Shown here: in pieces, positions 1 to 12,244 of the stretch
How positions within the stretch are numbered: the stretch's first letter is position 1
Layout of the letters: every line of letters begins with the position of its first letter
DNA from: Liolophura sinensis
Lineage: Eukaryota > Mollusca > Polyplacophora > Chitonida > Chitonidae
DNA length: 64,000 nt
Assembly: GCF_032854445.1 (NCBI RefSeq)
Contig: NC_088300.1
Span: 20,071,608 to 20,135,607, forward strand
Reading direction: 5' to 3'
Made by a program: the position numbers and the translations under genes
Notes under the pieces: generated by a model
Database searches by the model: none
What the model was told of the DNA's origin: nothing
The model's input: the letters and a program-made list of their open reading frames with translations, nothing else

Positions 1-217
1 AGCTTAACGTTCATACCTCTGCTCCATATAAAGCTTAACGTTCATACTTCAGCCCCAGATAAAGCTTAACGCTCATACTCAGCCCCAGATAAAGCTTAAC
101 GTTCATACCTCAGCCCCAGATAAAGCTTAACGTTCATACCTCAGCCCCAGAGATAGCTTAACGTTCATACCTCAGCCCAAGATAAAGCTTAACGTTCATA
201 CCTCAGCCCCAGATAAA
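1..217. repeat. 31-bp minisatellite, about 7 copies
   Basis: Seven head-to-tail copies of a roughly 31-bp unit beginning AGCTTAACGTTCATACCTCA and ending GCCCCAGATAA. Copies differ by single substitutions or one-base deletions. The array already runs at base 1, so it probably extends to the left of the window. No coding frame of interest. Confidence 0.95.
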
Positions 218-3200
218 TGTTTAAATTTCAGCACTGCAGGCAAATGAAACATACATTGCATTTCTGTTCTATTTGCCGGTGGTGAAGCATAGTTAAAAAA
301 TTCTTAACCCAGAATCGATCCGAATCGCCAATAATAGATCTGAATATTGGTCTTTAGATTGTTCTATACGATTGTTGGTAATATTGTGAATTTCAACCGG
401 TAAATATTTTTGTGTTACACAAAGGTGTAAATGTGCATTGTTTTTGTAATAACACAACTAAGGAATGATAATGTTCACTGGAATAGTGAATAGTCTGTTA
501 TATTTTACAATGAAATTCAGTGTAAAGTTACAGACAATTTTGGCAGTGTATATTTAGCGCAAGGCTAACCTGTGCACGAAAAAACTGACCGAAATCCCCA
601 CAGAACAGATGCATAGACAGGCAGACAGGCAGGCAGAATGTTGTAAGTCTCCACAACTTCAAACCTTGATTATTTCTTTTCCTGGTCATGACGTGCACAA
701 ACAAATACACAGAGATGAATGTTCAACGTTTTTCCGTGGGGTAACTAACAAAGAGTAAAAACCGATCACACAGCTGCTGTACCGGTAGCCTTATTTTGCC
801 CCCCTGGACAACTCATATTGGCACTGCAGGAATATGCGTGCTGGGGCTACACTTCAACGAGCTACTTATCTGTAAACTTCATTATTGGCACAGCTGGAAT
901 ACATCTTAGATCTCTTCTATATTTGTTTTCATAAATGTAAATGCTAACATCTGGAGTACTACCGGTATAACTGTCTGTATATGGAATCTCCACTGGAAAC
1001 AGTCTACTATGGACATAGTACAGGCCGTCCAAAAGGCACGGGGGCTTAAGACCAACTTGTTTACTTTGTCCATTTAATTCACCAGACGTGTTGAAAAAAT
1101 TAGAAATATCGGAACTGTCAAGCTGTTCCTATTTATACCTATTTTAAACTTTTCATCTTATATTCAGCAACTTTATTTTCTATGCTGAAATTAAGAATTA
1201 AGTTTAAAAAACTTTCTTAATGTCTTTGTTTGTTGGTTTTTCACACACGCAAATAGCCTACATTTTTGTCGATTACTCTCGGTATAACCAACAAATCTTT
1301 AACTCCGTGGTGGAATTTTAAACATCGGAAATACTTGACTGGTATCCGTGAAAGGGACGAGAACATAAAAGTGAACCTATACGTCATATACATTTGTATA
1401 TATCAGCTGCAAACCAAATGACGAAATGGATTCTGGGTAACATACAGAAAAACAGTATTACATTAAGCTGGGCTAAAGCTGATACTCCTGAAAATTCTGT
1501 ACATAGTATATGCCGACTGTACGTGCTATTGACCCCGGTGTTTACACCTCATTATATGCATGTTTAATATCACACCTGGTGATTTTTCACTTCATCATTC
1601 CCACCCTGTGATACATGATTGAGTTATGTATTTCTATGCTTTTATTTCATTTCCTTGTAAATATTGATGAATGTAGGCCTATACAATAATGTTTGTAGAT
1701 TTCATGGCATAGGCGTGGCCTAGCCAATCGTCATGTCAATCATCATCAACTATGTTTTGACGGTGGTCAGGTGTAAACATTTCCAGAAGATTCTGCTTTT
1801 ATAGTATTATATAGAATATAGTATGCTTACGGAGATTGCGTGAATTGATGTTTAGTTTAGATTTAGAGCCCTGGTGAAGGGTCGTGTCTTTTGTGGATGT
1901 ACTGTACTGAATTGATTACGTATACATTTCGACAGAAGGTCTGACTGGGAGCTTTGTGAAGTCTTGTAGTAGCATTACTCTACTACATGTATCTCAATAA
2001 TAAACATTTTTCAGCGCCACATTGTTCCAAGACTAATCGGAACGCGGAAACGCCAGGTAACGGGATTAAAAAATATGCTGCCTCCCCATTGGGGGCTAAA
2101 TGTTTTCAGTAAAAAGACACGTGTTTGTCCGTATATTCCATTTGCACACATACAGGTCATCGTGACTGTCACAATGAATGGCCCATAATGTTCTTTCCGT
2201 TCGACAGAGATGTTTAAGAAGAAACGCATATGTGATATAGCTAATTTCTTCCATATCTCACATGCACATAACGCCTGCGACGCCTGAATCGTAAATTAAC
2301 ACAAGAACTTTCCGGATGCAGAAAACAGCAAACAATATAAACCCGGATGAACAATTTATTGTTTGTGTAGTAATTTAAACCTGCAATCTGTGATGAATGC
2401 CATTAAGTTTGAGTGTATAGCCTATCTACAGTTTGCTAACGGCACAAAGCAGATTCACCGCTCTAAATGAGAGTTATCGACAGATATATGTGGTCGTACG
2501 TCATACATAGATCTCCCTGGCAGATATCAACTGGCCTCCCTGAAGTTAGTCGGGTGTTAGTGAAGGCAAATAAATAAAGCATATTCGTGAGTCATGCAAA
2601 CAGGCATCAGATAAATCCAATGACTGTCTATACAACTCTGCACAATGTAAAACTGCTGGGTTTATCGGATACTGGGCGGAGGCTGGGAAGTGACTTGTGC
2701 TGTCCCCGTTACATTCACACCAATATCTGTAAGTCCGATAATGCACTTGTCTCGTTTCATAAAGTTTATTATATTATGTCGAGCTCCAGATGTCATTATG
2801 ATATGTACTGTAATGCAGCTCTCATATCACTGTGATTCACGGTGACATGTATATGCCATTTCTTCTGATTTTCGAATATAGGTAATTTACTTCAAAGTAG
2901 CCAGATGCATGGGTTAATCTGAAGGTGTGATGTCTGCATGAGGTAAACGAGTCTTCTTTGTGGTACAAAAAGGCTTCACTTCACTGGGAAACATTTGTAC
3001 TACAGAGAAATATTTTAAATGGAGAAAAGCTATGTATCAAAAATAAACACTTTACTTTTAGTTAAAAACATTTGCACATCGAGGACAGGGCATGGGAATA
3101 TGAAAAATACAATGAACACTTAAAAAAGAACTAACATTTACAGCAAATTTAGAAAACACCCAGAAAAATCCTCAGAGAGAACTCTTTAATTTCAGAGAAC

Positions 3201-3690
3201 AAAATCCTAACGACAGAGTTTCTTTAAAAAAAATCAGCTCATTGTGTACGCGTTTTTTGTTTCCGTAAAATACTCTCTTTGAAATCACTAAGGTGTGAAT
3301 ATAAATTGCACATTTGCAATTGTATATCCCTTATACGGAACCAGTTGGTTAACGCCAGACCGACGTCTCAAAAGGTGTGAAAAATGAAGTACCGGAGAGA
3401 TTTACTATTGTACTTAATTTATATATATTCTTTTACCACCTGCGAAATTTCCATAATTTTTTCAACTTGAGCGAGGAGTTAAAACTTCAGGGAGCACCAT
3501 AGGGGGACACACATGGGAGGACTCGTTAAGAACTCGCCACATGTTTTTGGTATTCGTCATGCATCATGAAACTGTCTGTCATCGCTTAAGTGAAAAACCT
3601 GGAGAGTAGCGTTAAGCAACAATAAAGTGAATAAATCCATACCGAAAATGTACGTTTCCGGGCAATAAACCAAAGCGGTCGGAGTGAGTT
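218..3690. other. Intergenic DNA, nothing recognised
   Basis: AT-rich single-copy-looking sequence. Open frames here are short, lack splice-supported exon structure and resemble no family I know. I see no tRNA, no SINE tail and no tandem repeat. Confidence 0.6.
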
Positions 3691-3699
3691 TAAGGCAAA

Positions 3700-3808
3700 C
3701 TCATGCGAGCTTCCTACAGGTCTCTACCCGGCCTTCCCCGGTTTGCCCGTCGTCGTGTCTGTGAAATATTCTTGAGTAAAAAACCACTCATATAAATAAT
3801 AAATGTGG
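3700..3808 (+). mobile_element. Degenerate SINE 3' fragment
   Basis: Contains GTGAAATATTCTTGAGTA followed by ACCACTCATATAAATAATAAA, a decayed form of the SINE 3' tail seen intact at 54480-54530. It also keeps part of the upstream body (CATGCGAGCTTCCTAC resembling CATGCTGGCTTCCTT of the full copy at 8243). Old and truncated. Confidence 0.6.
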
Positions 3809-3957
3809 CCACTTGAGACTAACAATTATTTTTGTGTTGGGTTGTTGGAGGAGAGCTGCAATGGCACAGGCCTGCAGAGTTGTGTAACAGGCCAATTCTC
3901 ATATGGATCAGGTCATTCCATACATGTACACGTGGATCATGTAAGCGGTGACAGTAC

Positions 3958-4124
3958 ATGAGAAGGTCATGTCAGCAACCTGCGGATAATCGTGGGTTTT
4001 CCCGTGCTCTGCCCGGTTTCCATCAACCATAATGCTCGCCGCCGTCATATAAGTGAAATATTCTTGAGTACGGCGCAAAGCACCAGTCAAATAAATAAAT
4101 AAATAAATGAATAAATAAATAAAT
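3958..4124 (+). mobile_element. 5'-truncated SINE with (AAAT)n tail
   Basis: Shows the body segment CAGCAACCTGCGGAT...GTGGGTTTTCCC, then CCATAATGCTCGCCGCCGTC, then AAATATTCTTGAGTACGGCG and a (AAAT)n tail at 4089-4123. The tRNA-related head is missing. Same family as the copies at 8243, 19241, 31937 and 54388. Such SINEs need a LINE reverse transcriptase in trans, and 5' truncation is the expected outcome of that process. Confidence 0.85.
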
Positions 4125-4920
4125 ATAAGCGGTGATCACTGCTACAGATTAAGATACAGATTTAATTGGATGAAAAAAATTGATTGGATGATGATGATTA
4201 GTTATTAGATAAATGGACCGAACATGGTAGATTAAGTGAGTAGATTTTTTTATCTACCGTCTTGTGAGCTGTAGAGGTCTCAATACCCTCCAATATTTCA
4301 TCTGCACTATTTCACCAAGCACACTGCAGGTAAACTTTGTATCCAGAGATTCACTTTTCCATCGCCTAATTGTATTGCGAGATAATGATGTACAAGACAC
4401 CTCACTACACTGGTGTGGGAGTCGCTGTCTGTACGAGTTGACAACGGAGTGTCGGAGGAGTCGGGGCCAGACAACACTCCCAGCAGTTCACTAATTACAG
4501 GGGAAAAACGCGGCTGAGAATGTTCCTAGATGAACTGATGGGACTTGAACTGGGCAGTGATGTACTTTACCGATGTCAAATCACTTGATGATTGGGACAC
4601 CGAGAACATATCTCTTGCCATGCCGCGGTCAAGTTGGTTGTACCATAAGGTCGCTCAAGTGACGAGGGCATGCTCTTGTGTTAAACGAGAACAATCATCA
4701 CCCCTCAGGATGAGGCTGCTGTCAATGAGCGGTAGCTAGCTCCATTAGAGATTATCACCCCAGTATTATCGAAAAAATAAGCTGGCTCCTTGTCAAAAAT
4801 GAAATTCAACTTAAGCTTGGGTTACATACATGCCATTACTGGATAGAAATCGTTGTCAAATGAAATGACTTGGGCATATTGACAATGGTCAATAATCTTG
4901 CGCTCACGAGAGCTTAATTT
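4125..4920. other. Intergenic DNA, nothing recognised
   Basis: No conserved frame, repeat or RNA gene seen. Short frames at 4264-4494 and 4545-4739 have no recognisable product and no convincing splice context. Confidence 0.5.
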
Positions 4921-4922
4921 CT

Positions 4923-4970
4923 AGTGCTTGGTTGAAAGTATATATAAAAATATACTTTTCACCAAGCACT
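4923..4970. repeat. Short near-perfect hairpin
   Basis: The 20-base arm starting AGTGCTTGGTTGAAAGTATA (4923-4942) pairs with its near-perfect reverse complement at 4951-4970 across an 8-base AT loop, with about two mismatches. The hairpin is shorter than a typical animal pre-miRNA. It may be the remnant of a small foldback transposon. Confidence 0.7.
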
Positions 4971-5207
4971 TTGCTTATTACATTCTTCCTAATGTAAAAG
5001 GTGTTCTCAATATAACATCGTCTGTGACAGACAGAATAAAACCCTGGCTCAAGTAACCCGGAAAAGTGGCCGTCTTTCAGCGGTTATGGGTGACAAAATC
5101 AACTTGCTTTGGATTTTTCTCTCCTCTGGAAATTGCACGGACACACTAACGTCATCTGGTCTGAAATAATTGAATGGTTCTGTCACGTATACAGAAAAGC
5201 CGGCTGT

Positions 5208-5852
5208 CGGTAGCCAAGAACTCTGGCTTGGGAATCGCTTGAGCTAAGAACAGTCGCTTCTATATACGTCTTCATTTCCTATCAGCCGATTGCGTTTGGA
5301 TGTGAATGGAAAAGGAGGCAAATTTGATCAACCGCGGTCTGTGATTTGCTGGCAGAATTCGCGATTTCTGGACCTCATACATGGAGCTGGGTTGGGTAGA
5401 CGTCCTACTAGAGGCACCGAGTCTTCCCACGAAGCCTGCTTGCTACATATGGGTATTCTTATCTTCATCCCCGCCACAAGAGATGACAGTCTATTTAGAA
5501 AACGCACGTGCTTTTAAAACAGTGTCAATTACTTCTTATACCACCTTAATTTTGTTACGTATTTTTCAAAACGTTTATGTGCTAATATGGTAAAACCGAA
5601 CATATACTGAAAACAATATTAAGGTGAGAAATAGCCGCATGTCAAATCTCAGGACGCTCTTTTGTACATCCCCCTTCCACACGACGTCTAGTACTCATGA
5701 ATTGTGCCAGCACATCGCAGACTGGGGCGATCAAATTTTCCTTACTTTCCATTCACATCGAAAGGTAATCGGTTGATAGGAAATGAAGACGGAAAGTGTT
5801 TGGCTTAAGCGATCTTGGAGCCTTAGTTCGTGGTCATGAACAGTCGACAGAT
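5208..5852. mobile_element. Foldback-type element with about 155-bp inverted arms
   Basis: The left arm (5208-5365) and right arm (5697-5852) are imperfect inverted repeats. For example CTTCATTTCCTATCAGCCGA at 5271 is mirrored by the complement of 5771-5790, TGTGAATGGAAA appears in both arms, and GGAATCGCTTGAGC is mirrored by GCTTAAGCGATCTTGG. A 330-bp spacer separates the arms and holds frames with no recognisable product. This is the form of a non-autonomous foldback or MITE-like DNA transposon. The exact termini and target duplication could not be fixed. Confidence 0.7.
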
Positions 5853-5859
5853 CTGGATA

Positions 5860-7435
5860 GATGAACAGACTATCCAATTATCTCGGGTTGGACCACTTTG
5901 ATATGTTCGTGTAGCTTATACAATATACATTTCACGTTCCACATCCACCCTAGATGACCGGGAAGTTGGTATGATGGACCCCGCCGGGGGTGGTGCTATC
6001 TATAGCGGGTCTGGACGAACCTGAAGTTCCCCTCTGTGGAGACGGCATAATCTTGACCGCTATACTGACGAGCAGCTGACTTTTCGCGAACCAATTGGCT
6101 GTTAAACGGGTGATAGTTGCTAACTTGACATTTCATTTACGTGAAATAGCAATGATTATCTTTAATTAGACACTTTGTTTTGAATAAGGATCGCTATAAA
6201 GCTTGATTTGTTTGTTAGTCTGTTTGGAATATACGAGCCATACGCAGAATTTTCGGATCTTATATGAAGCACATATTAAACCACAGATGTAAAGCCACAT
6301 GCAACCGAAAGTAGCAAGAACATTCGTCAGAGGCCCTAAAATCGCATCAGGGCAGAACTATAATCGCCTGAGCCAATATGAGTCTCTTTATAATAATCGA
6401 GTTCTGTGTCAGATCAGAAAGTGAGCCAGTCGTCCATGGTCAAGTGCTTAATGTACATTTTTTCCGATCATTTCTTTTCTTTCAACTTACGTGGATCACA
6501 AATTGAATTCTGCCTCTCGTCGTCCTGGTAGAGAAGTCTCTCAGGAACTACAACTGCAATGTTTAACATCAAGACAAATCAAATTATACTAGTGCCTGTG
6601 CAACTCTTGGGGAGACAATTCCCGTAGCTGAGGCTTAAACCAAAGTGTGTGAAAAAAACACTTTTAATGTCTTGAACCTATAGCAATGTGGACGTATTGT
6701 ACGATTAGTAAAATTAGCCGATGTTGAGACGTCACGCTTCTTCATACTCGACAAATGTAGAATAGATACATAGACCAAATGTGGTTGGCGACAAAAGTGC
6801 TGGATAATGTTCGTTAATGACAGGACTCTGGGCCAGATCCCATTTAGTGCTTTATTTTGTACTCGTGTCATATATATCTTGACAGTTTAGATAAAAGAAG
6901 GCCTTGAAACAAGAGCAAAGGGTTTAAGGAGTCATCTCGGTTGATCTAGTTCTAAAGTAAATAACTATAATATGGTGAGGGAAAGGAATCTCATAATACC
7001 CATAATGATGGAAGGAGGGGATGTTTTCAGTCCATTATGGCATATATTAGATACATCTGTGGACTTTCAAAAATGAACCTAAACGAAAGGGGGTTATTCA
7101 CCATTTTTTTCAAAACATCACATAAGTACCGGTCTGGTCGTGCTGCCATCTTTATACCAATGCTGCCAGGTTAAATGGTCACATAATACATCAAAGCCAT
7201 ATTAAGCCTGAGTCTAGGTTTAAAGACTTGCATTATGACGCTGATGTTCGCCAGTATATAGGCACAGGCGGAAAAAACATCATTCAGGCTTTGCACCATT
7301 GTTCGCTTACAACCACTGTCTCCCTTGACAACCAAGACTGTCATATACCCTCTGTGGAAATGACGACGAAGCAACAATCACCGAACTGACTTCAAACCAT
7401 TAGAAGCACACGCGCACCAGACACAACTGTCTCTG
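5860..7435. other. Intergenic DNA, nothing recognised
   Basis: Frames at 6635-6871 and 7171-7377 (both -) resemble no known family and have no supporting splice pattern. No repeats stand out. Confidence 0.5.
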
Positions 7436-7438
7436 TGG

Positions 7439-7845
7439 GATCATACGTGGTGCTTTCATCAAGAAACGACCAGCTAATGTCTGGTTTGGTGTCTTGTCAG
7501 TCATTACCCCCAATAAACCAGCGGTTTTACTTTTTTATGTTATATTAACATCAAAGGAGGACGTCTAATTGTTCTGCATAACAAGCAGCACTGAACCAGA
7601 ATAACGGCCTGAGTGTGTCTTTGTATGAGGGAAGACCCCCTCGTACATGTGTACAGGTAGGATAGGTGCTTTGATCAAGAACAGATCAACTAATGTGTGG
7701 TTTTTGGTGTCTTATCAGTCATTACTCCCAATAACACAGCCGTTCTACTTTTTTTATATCATATTGACATCAAACGAGGATGCGTAAACAAAAAGTAGCC
7801 CTTAACCAGATTCACGGTCTAACAGGGTTGGTTTGTGAGGAAATA
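7439..7845. repeat. Local tandem duplication, 2 copies of about 200 bp
   Basis: GTGCTTTCATCAAGAA at about 7450 recurs as GTGCTTTGATCAAGAA at about 7666. The match continues through GGTGTCTTGTCAGTCATTAC / GGTGTCTTATCAGTCATTAC, the CCAATAA block, a T-rich run and GACATCAAACGAGGA / AACATCAAAGGAGGA. Period is about 216 bp. No gene is seen inside. Confidence 0.8.
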
Positions 7846-8242
7846 CAGCCACGTAATTTATATACATAGATCATTCAGTAAGAATCGAATAACGAATCAT
7901 TCTGTCCTACATCGTTACAAGTTTTCACTGTCGCACTAAATGGGGAAAGGTAACACTAGAATATTTCCATGTACAACACAATTTAAAACCAGTGTAAAAG
8001 AATGATTCATAATTATTCCAATATTTATGATATATCCTGTTTCTCTGATCATTCTGGTTTCTCTCTGTCCGTTTATGCATTAACCGCTTCTTTTATAAGC
8101 ATTATTATATAGCACTGGGCCAATTTGGACACAGTTTGTTAGCTGTTAAATGTCCAGGATTAATTACTGTTTGCTATCAGGAAATTCTGTACAGATCTAG
8201 CTTTATCAATGGACAATTAACGGTACTTCCTATTGTAAGCAT

Positions 8243-8580
8243 GGGGCCTCCGTGGCCGATGTGGTTAGCGTGCCAGCTCGATGCAATGACCCAGGGGCTT
8301 CTCACCAGTGCGGTCTCTGTGAGTTCAAGTCAATCTCATGCTGGCTTCCTTTTCGGTCGTACGTGGGAATGCCTTGCAGCAGCCTGCGGATGGTCGTGAG
8401 TTTCCCCCGGGCTCTGTCCGATTTTCTCCCACTATAATGCTGACCGCCGTCGACAAGCGAAATATTCTGGAGTACGGCACCAATCAAATAAATAAACAAT
8501 CAATCCAACAAACAAACAAACAAACAAACAAACAAACAAACGAACAAATGAAAAAAAAAAAAAAATAATAAATAAATAAA
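8243..8580 (+). mobile_element. Full-length tRNA-derived SINE
   Basis: The tRNA-related head begins GGGGCCTCCGTGGCCGATGT. TGGCCGATGTGG (about 8253) fits a pol III A box and GAGTTCAAGTC (8321-8331) a B box, about 60 bp apart. A conserved body follows, then GCTGACCGCCGTCGACAAG, AAATATTCTGGAGTACGGC and ACCAATCAAATAAAT. The tail is (AAAC)n at 8510-8541, an A run, then AATAAATAAA. Intact heads are also present in the - strand copies at 19241 and 31937. Probably a MetaSINE-type family; the exact name needs a library search. Confidence 0.9.
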
Positions 8581-8584
8581 TTGT

Positions 8585-9460
8585 AAGTATCTGCGGTGGA
8601 CTCCTGTACCTCTCGATAACTTTGTCTCCATTTCAATAATCACACCTTGATGCTTAATGAATATCAGCATAACCTCAGACTTCGAGCAAACAGGGATATA
8701 ATTACGGTATCTCATCTTTTTTCCTTGAATCGTCACCGACGTTTGAGTTCGTTGAATGACGTTGTTTGTAATTGGTGTGTGGGAGGATTATGGACAGAAT
8801 CGCCTTATATACTGTGCTGAGATACCAATATACAGGTAATGTGGACAGCAAAATCCACTCATGTGTATACCGTTATCCCCCAAGTTGCTATACTCAAATG
8901 CGCGGCATTATCTGATCATCGATGGAATGACTTTTTCTTTCATTACCTGATTCATCAGGAAAATAATTAGCTAAGCAATTAAACGAGAGCCTGAGATAGT
9001 CTACAATAGTTACAAAGTGTGTCAAGGAAATATTTTACCGAGCCACGTTGAATGCACTATTTACGTGGTCGTTACCTAACGTTGTACAATATTATACTAT
9101 TATTGGTGTCGCCAATATACTTATATCACAGATAAGAGAGCTGCTATAGCTTTTACGTATCAGTTGTTATCTGAGGTTAAAACTTATCATATGTTTTTTT
9201 TTGTGAAACGTGTGTGATTTTTGCTTGCTTTCTATTCTTTCCTTTTTCTCTTTTTTCTATTTTGTTCACATGACCTAGTCCCATAGAAACCCGCCCAAAA
9301 AGAGGGTTCTGTTACCCCAGCCCGTGTTTGAATATTTTTAGTCTTACATATAAAAATGCTCTTCTCAGCCTATAATCTATCATCTGTCTTGGTCAAAGGC
9401 GCGTTTTTTGATTTGGTGTTGTTTTTGTTCTCCTCCTTTTCTCACGTGGCTTTGTCATCC
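8585..9460. other. Intergenic DNA, nothing recognised
   Basis: AT-rich with several T-runs. No frame, RNA gene or repeat that I can support. Confidence 0.5.
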
Positions 9461-9477
9461 GCTACCTCAGTCGAGTT

Positions 9478-10335
9478 AGCGCCTTCGAACTCGATTACTT
9501 GTTCATAACGTTTATCCGGTTCAGAATTAAGTCATAGATGTTCTTGTAGCAAGTGGTCTAGTTTTATTTGTCAGTGCGCATGATTGCAACGTGTGCTCTA
9601 TGTGTGCCTATACAAGCTTATCGTTTGAGAATAACATCTAATCCGAGTTACGGCAGGTACATATGTTCGAATGCGGCAATAAGTCGCGGTGTTTTTAAAG
9701 GAAAGATATTGCCAAAATGAAAGGAAAGAAAAGCAGGCATAAACAGAAAAAACATTCGGAACTGTACCTGAAAGTACCATTTTTTTTTTCAGATTTTTTT
9801 CTCACAAGCTCCGTAGGCCTGTGAAAAATTAATCATGAAAACCCGGCCATCTCATCACACAGTTTTTGTGACGATCGTTAGATATAATTCTCAAGAACTG
9901 TGAGAGAAAATTTTTTCATGGACCATAGACTGGGTCGTCAATACTTGGTCAAAATTTGTCAATGGAAGTGAACGACGAATTTATCAGGCTTTGATTATGT
10001 GATAAAAGGTAAAGCACCATGGTGCTTTGGAGGAACGCACTTTGCTATAATTGTAACTTTCATGTATGTGTATGTCTGGATTCTGCTGGTGCTGGCCTCT
10101 TTAACGTCACTGTTATTAAAGTAATATCCATTTACACCATAAATTTTCCCCAGTACCATTATCGCCTTCGTACTTCATTAATTGTGCATTAAGCTAGTCC
10201 AGTTCTGAATCAGGGCATAGATATTCTTGGAGAAGTGGCCTAGTTTTAACAGTCATGTATGTGTATGTGTGGGCTCTTTACATAGAGTTAACGTCATTGT
10301 TCTTAAAGTAATACGCATTCAGCCCAGAAACTTCC
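9478..10335. repeat. Diverged local duplications
   Basis: CGCCTTCGAACTCGATTA...CATAGATGTTCTTG...GTGGTCTAGTTTTA (about 9480-9570) recurs at 10160-10250 as CGCCTTCGTACTTCATTA...CATAGATATTCTTG...GTGGCCTAGTTTTA. Separately, CATGTATGTGTATGTCTGG...TAACGTCACTGTTATTAAAG (about 10060-10122) recurs at 10253-10310. The pieces overlap to form a broken tandem duplication. No gene product recognised. Confidence 0.65.
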
Positions 10336-10339
10336 CAAA

Positions 10340-11640
10340 AGGACGACTTTCGAATATTCCTCTAAACTATTGTGAATCGGATAAAAAGTTATTGTGTTTT
10401 TTTTTATTTGATCACCGAAAACTGTCCTAGAGGCTCTGTTTATGTTAAATCTGTTCGTTTTTTTTCTCAGAAGTAACTAGGCCCTAAACACTTGTTACCT
10501 TCTCACTTTGTCTTTATTGTGCGGTGGAATGGTCCTTTTTCTTGAAGGTTTCATAGCTATAATCCTAATGCTGTAATGAAAGTCGAAATACAACGATGGG
10601 AGAATAATGCCCAAGACCTTTTCGTAAAACGTTTATGTATATACTCAGTATACGTCCAGTATTATGAGAGACATCAGCAGGATTTTCCTGAGCCTTAACC
10701 TACTAAGATCTTGCAGTGGTAGGTTCTGTTGAACAACAAAAATGTAACATTAACGCCAAGGGTGCTTTTTCTTTTAGAAGTAGTTGTATGTGTTGTAGTC
10801 CATTTGTAAACCATATTGCTTTTCTCGGCGCTCTAATACTAGCCTGTCGTGTTTAGCCCTATTTTTACCAAGTCAGCCAAAACATGCAAATAACAAAGAT
10901 CTGATGTAAGAAAGTGTGCTGTGGGAGTTGTATTTATGCTTCAGATGGTAATACCGGCGCCTTCCGTAATGAGAAGCATGACATCGTTCCCTTGGTTCCT
11001 TTTTGCGAATGGCAAAACACATTATGGAGACATGGAATAACCATTTATCCGATTGTGCAATGTCGGGAAAAACGACATGTGAATTTCTTTCCCACTTAAG
11101 CCCTGCCTTGTCTAATTGCTCTGTGCACTAGAGGAAACAAGAGAGACGGGTTTCAGCTGTTGAGAAGCGGCTTACAGATGCATTGGATGTGTCGACCTCC
11201 TCATCCTGTACACAAGAGGACAGCAGAAATGTTACAAGAGGTGGCTTGGGGAGTAAACCGCAAAGGGCAGTCAAGTGAAGCGGACGTTGTTTCGGTCATT
11301 ACACCGATCCGCTAACCCTACTCATTGAGTCCTCTCGTTATAACCGCCTACGGAGTAACGCCTGTCAGGTAATCTCATCTTCTGCCTGGTTATAGTATCG
11401 CAATCAACCCATGTCAAATCGCATTTTGACGACATAACAATATCAATATTGGCCATTTGGAAAGGCCGCGGAAGTCGGAAGAATAGCGGCGCCGAAAGAT
11501 TGAAGAGTTGTGTTCGCGAAATGATACGGCTTAATGCGCGCATGATGGGGCTCGGGGTAGTTGGTGAGCAAGCTCAGTCGGTCGCGGATGACCATCAGGA
11601 ACTTGTTTGACCTTCCCAGCTCCAAGGGCATTCGAACCGA
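10340..11640. other. Intergenic DNA, nothing recognised
   Basis: Frames at 10914-11099 (+) and 11322-11712 (-) have no recognisable domains. No mobile element tails seen. Confidence 0.45.
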
Positions 11641-11644
11641 CTTA

Positions 11645-12240
11645 TACATTGTGAAGGATATTGCTGTCGGTAGCTGCAATGTGAAGGGTATTGAAACCAT
11701 TATATGAAACACGCAAAGAATGTTATGTGTAGGTTATTATACCTTGTGAAGGGTAGTCCATCTTGGAGTATATAGGGCTCACACATAGGCTTGTATGGGA
11801 GGGCACTTCATACAGGCATATAGGCCTCGTGAATGGCATTCCATATGAACATAAGACCTCGTAAAGGTTGTTCCATGCGGGGGTGTATAGGCCTCGCGAA
11901 GGGTATTCCGTGTGACGTTACAGGTCTCGTGAAGGTTATTCCATGCAGGGATATAGGCCTCGCGGAGGGCATTCCATGTAAGCATACAGACCTCATGAAG
12001 GTTATTCACAGCGGGCGAATAGGCTTCGTGAAGGGCATTTCTACAGAGGGTATATGATCCGTAAGGACATGCCATGCTGCCGGTTCCGTGACGGGCATTC
12101 CATTCCATGGGTTCTTTTTATGCAAATACGACCACATAGCCGGTATTTCAGCCCATATATGCATGGTGAAGGGTATTCATTTGACTTCATTTGCAAGGTT
12201 ATTGCTTTCGATAAAAGACGAATTCATTTTTCCATGTGAA
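11645..12240. repeat. Degenerate 33-bp minisatellite
   Basis: The core at about 11820-12060 carries TAGGCCTCGTGAAGG followed by TTATTCCATG every 32-35 bp; looser copies of GTGAAGGGTATT extend on both sides. Because the unit is close to 11 codons, one - strand frame reads through as alternating 11-residue blocks containing LREAY and NNLHE (109 residues, 11779-12108). That openness is expected of a 33-bp repeat without stops, so I do not call it a gene. Confidence 0.8.
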
Positions 12241-12244
12241 GCAC

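Noticed and set aside
8243-8335. tRNA gene
   Set aside because: A and B boxes are present but the sequence does not close into a cloverleaf I can recognise and continues into a SINE body.
8136-8568. Overlapping + strand frames of 61-87 residues
   Set aside because: They read through the SINE at 8243 and reflect its sequence, not a gene.
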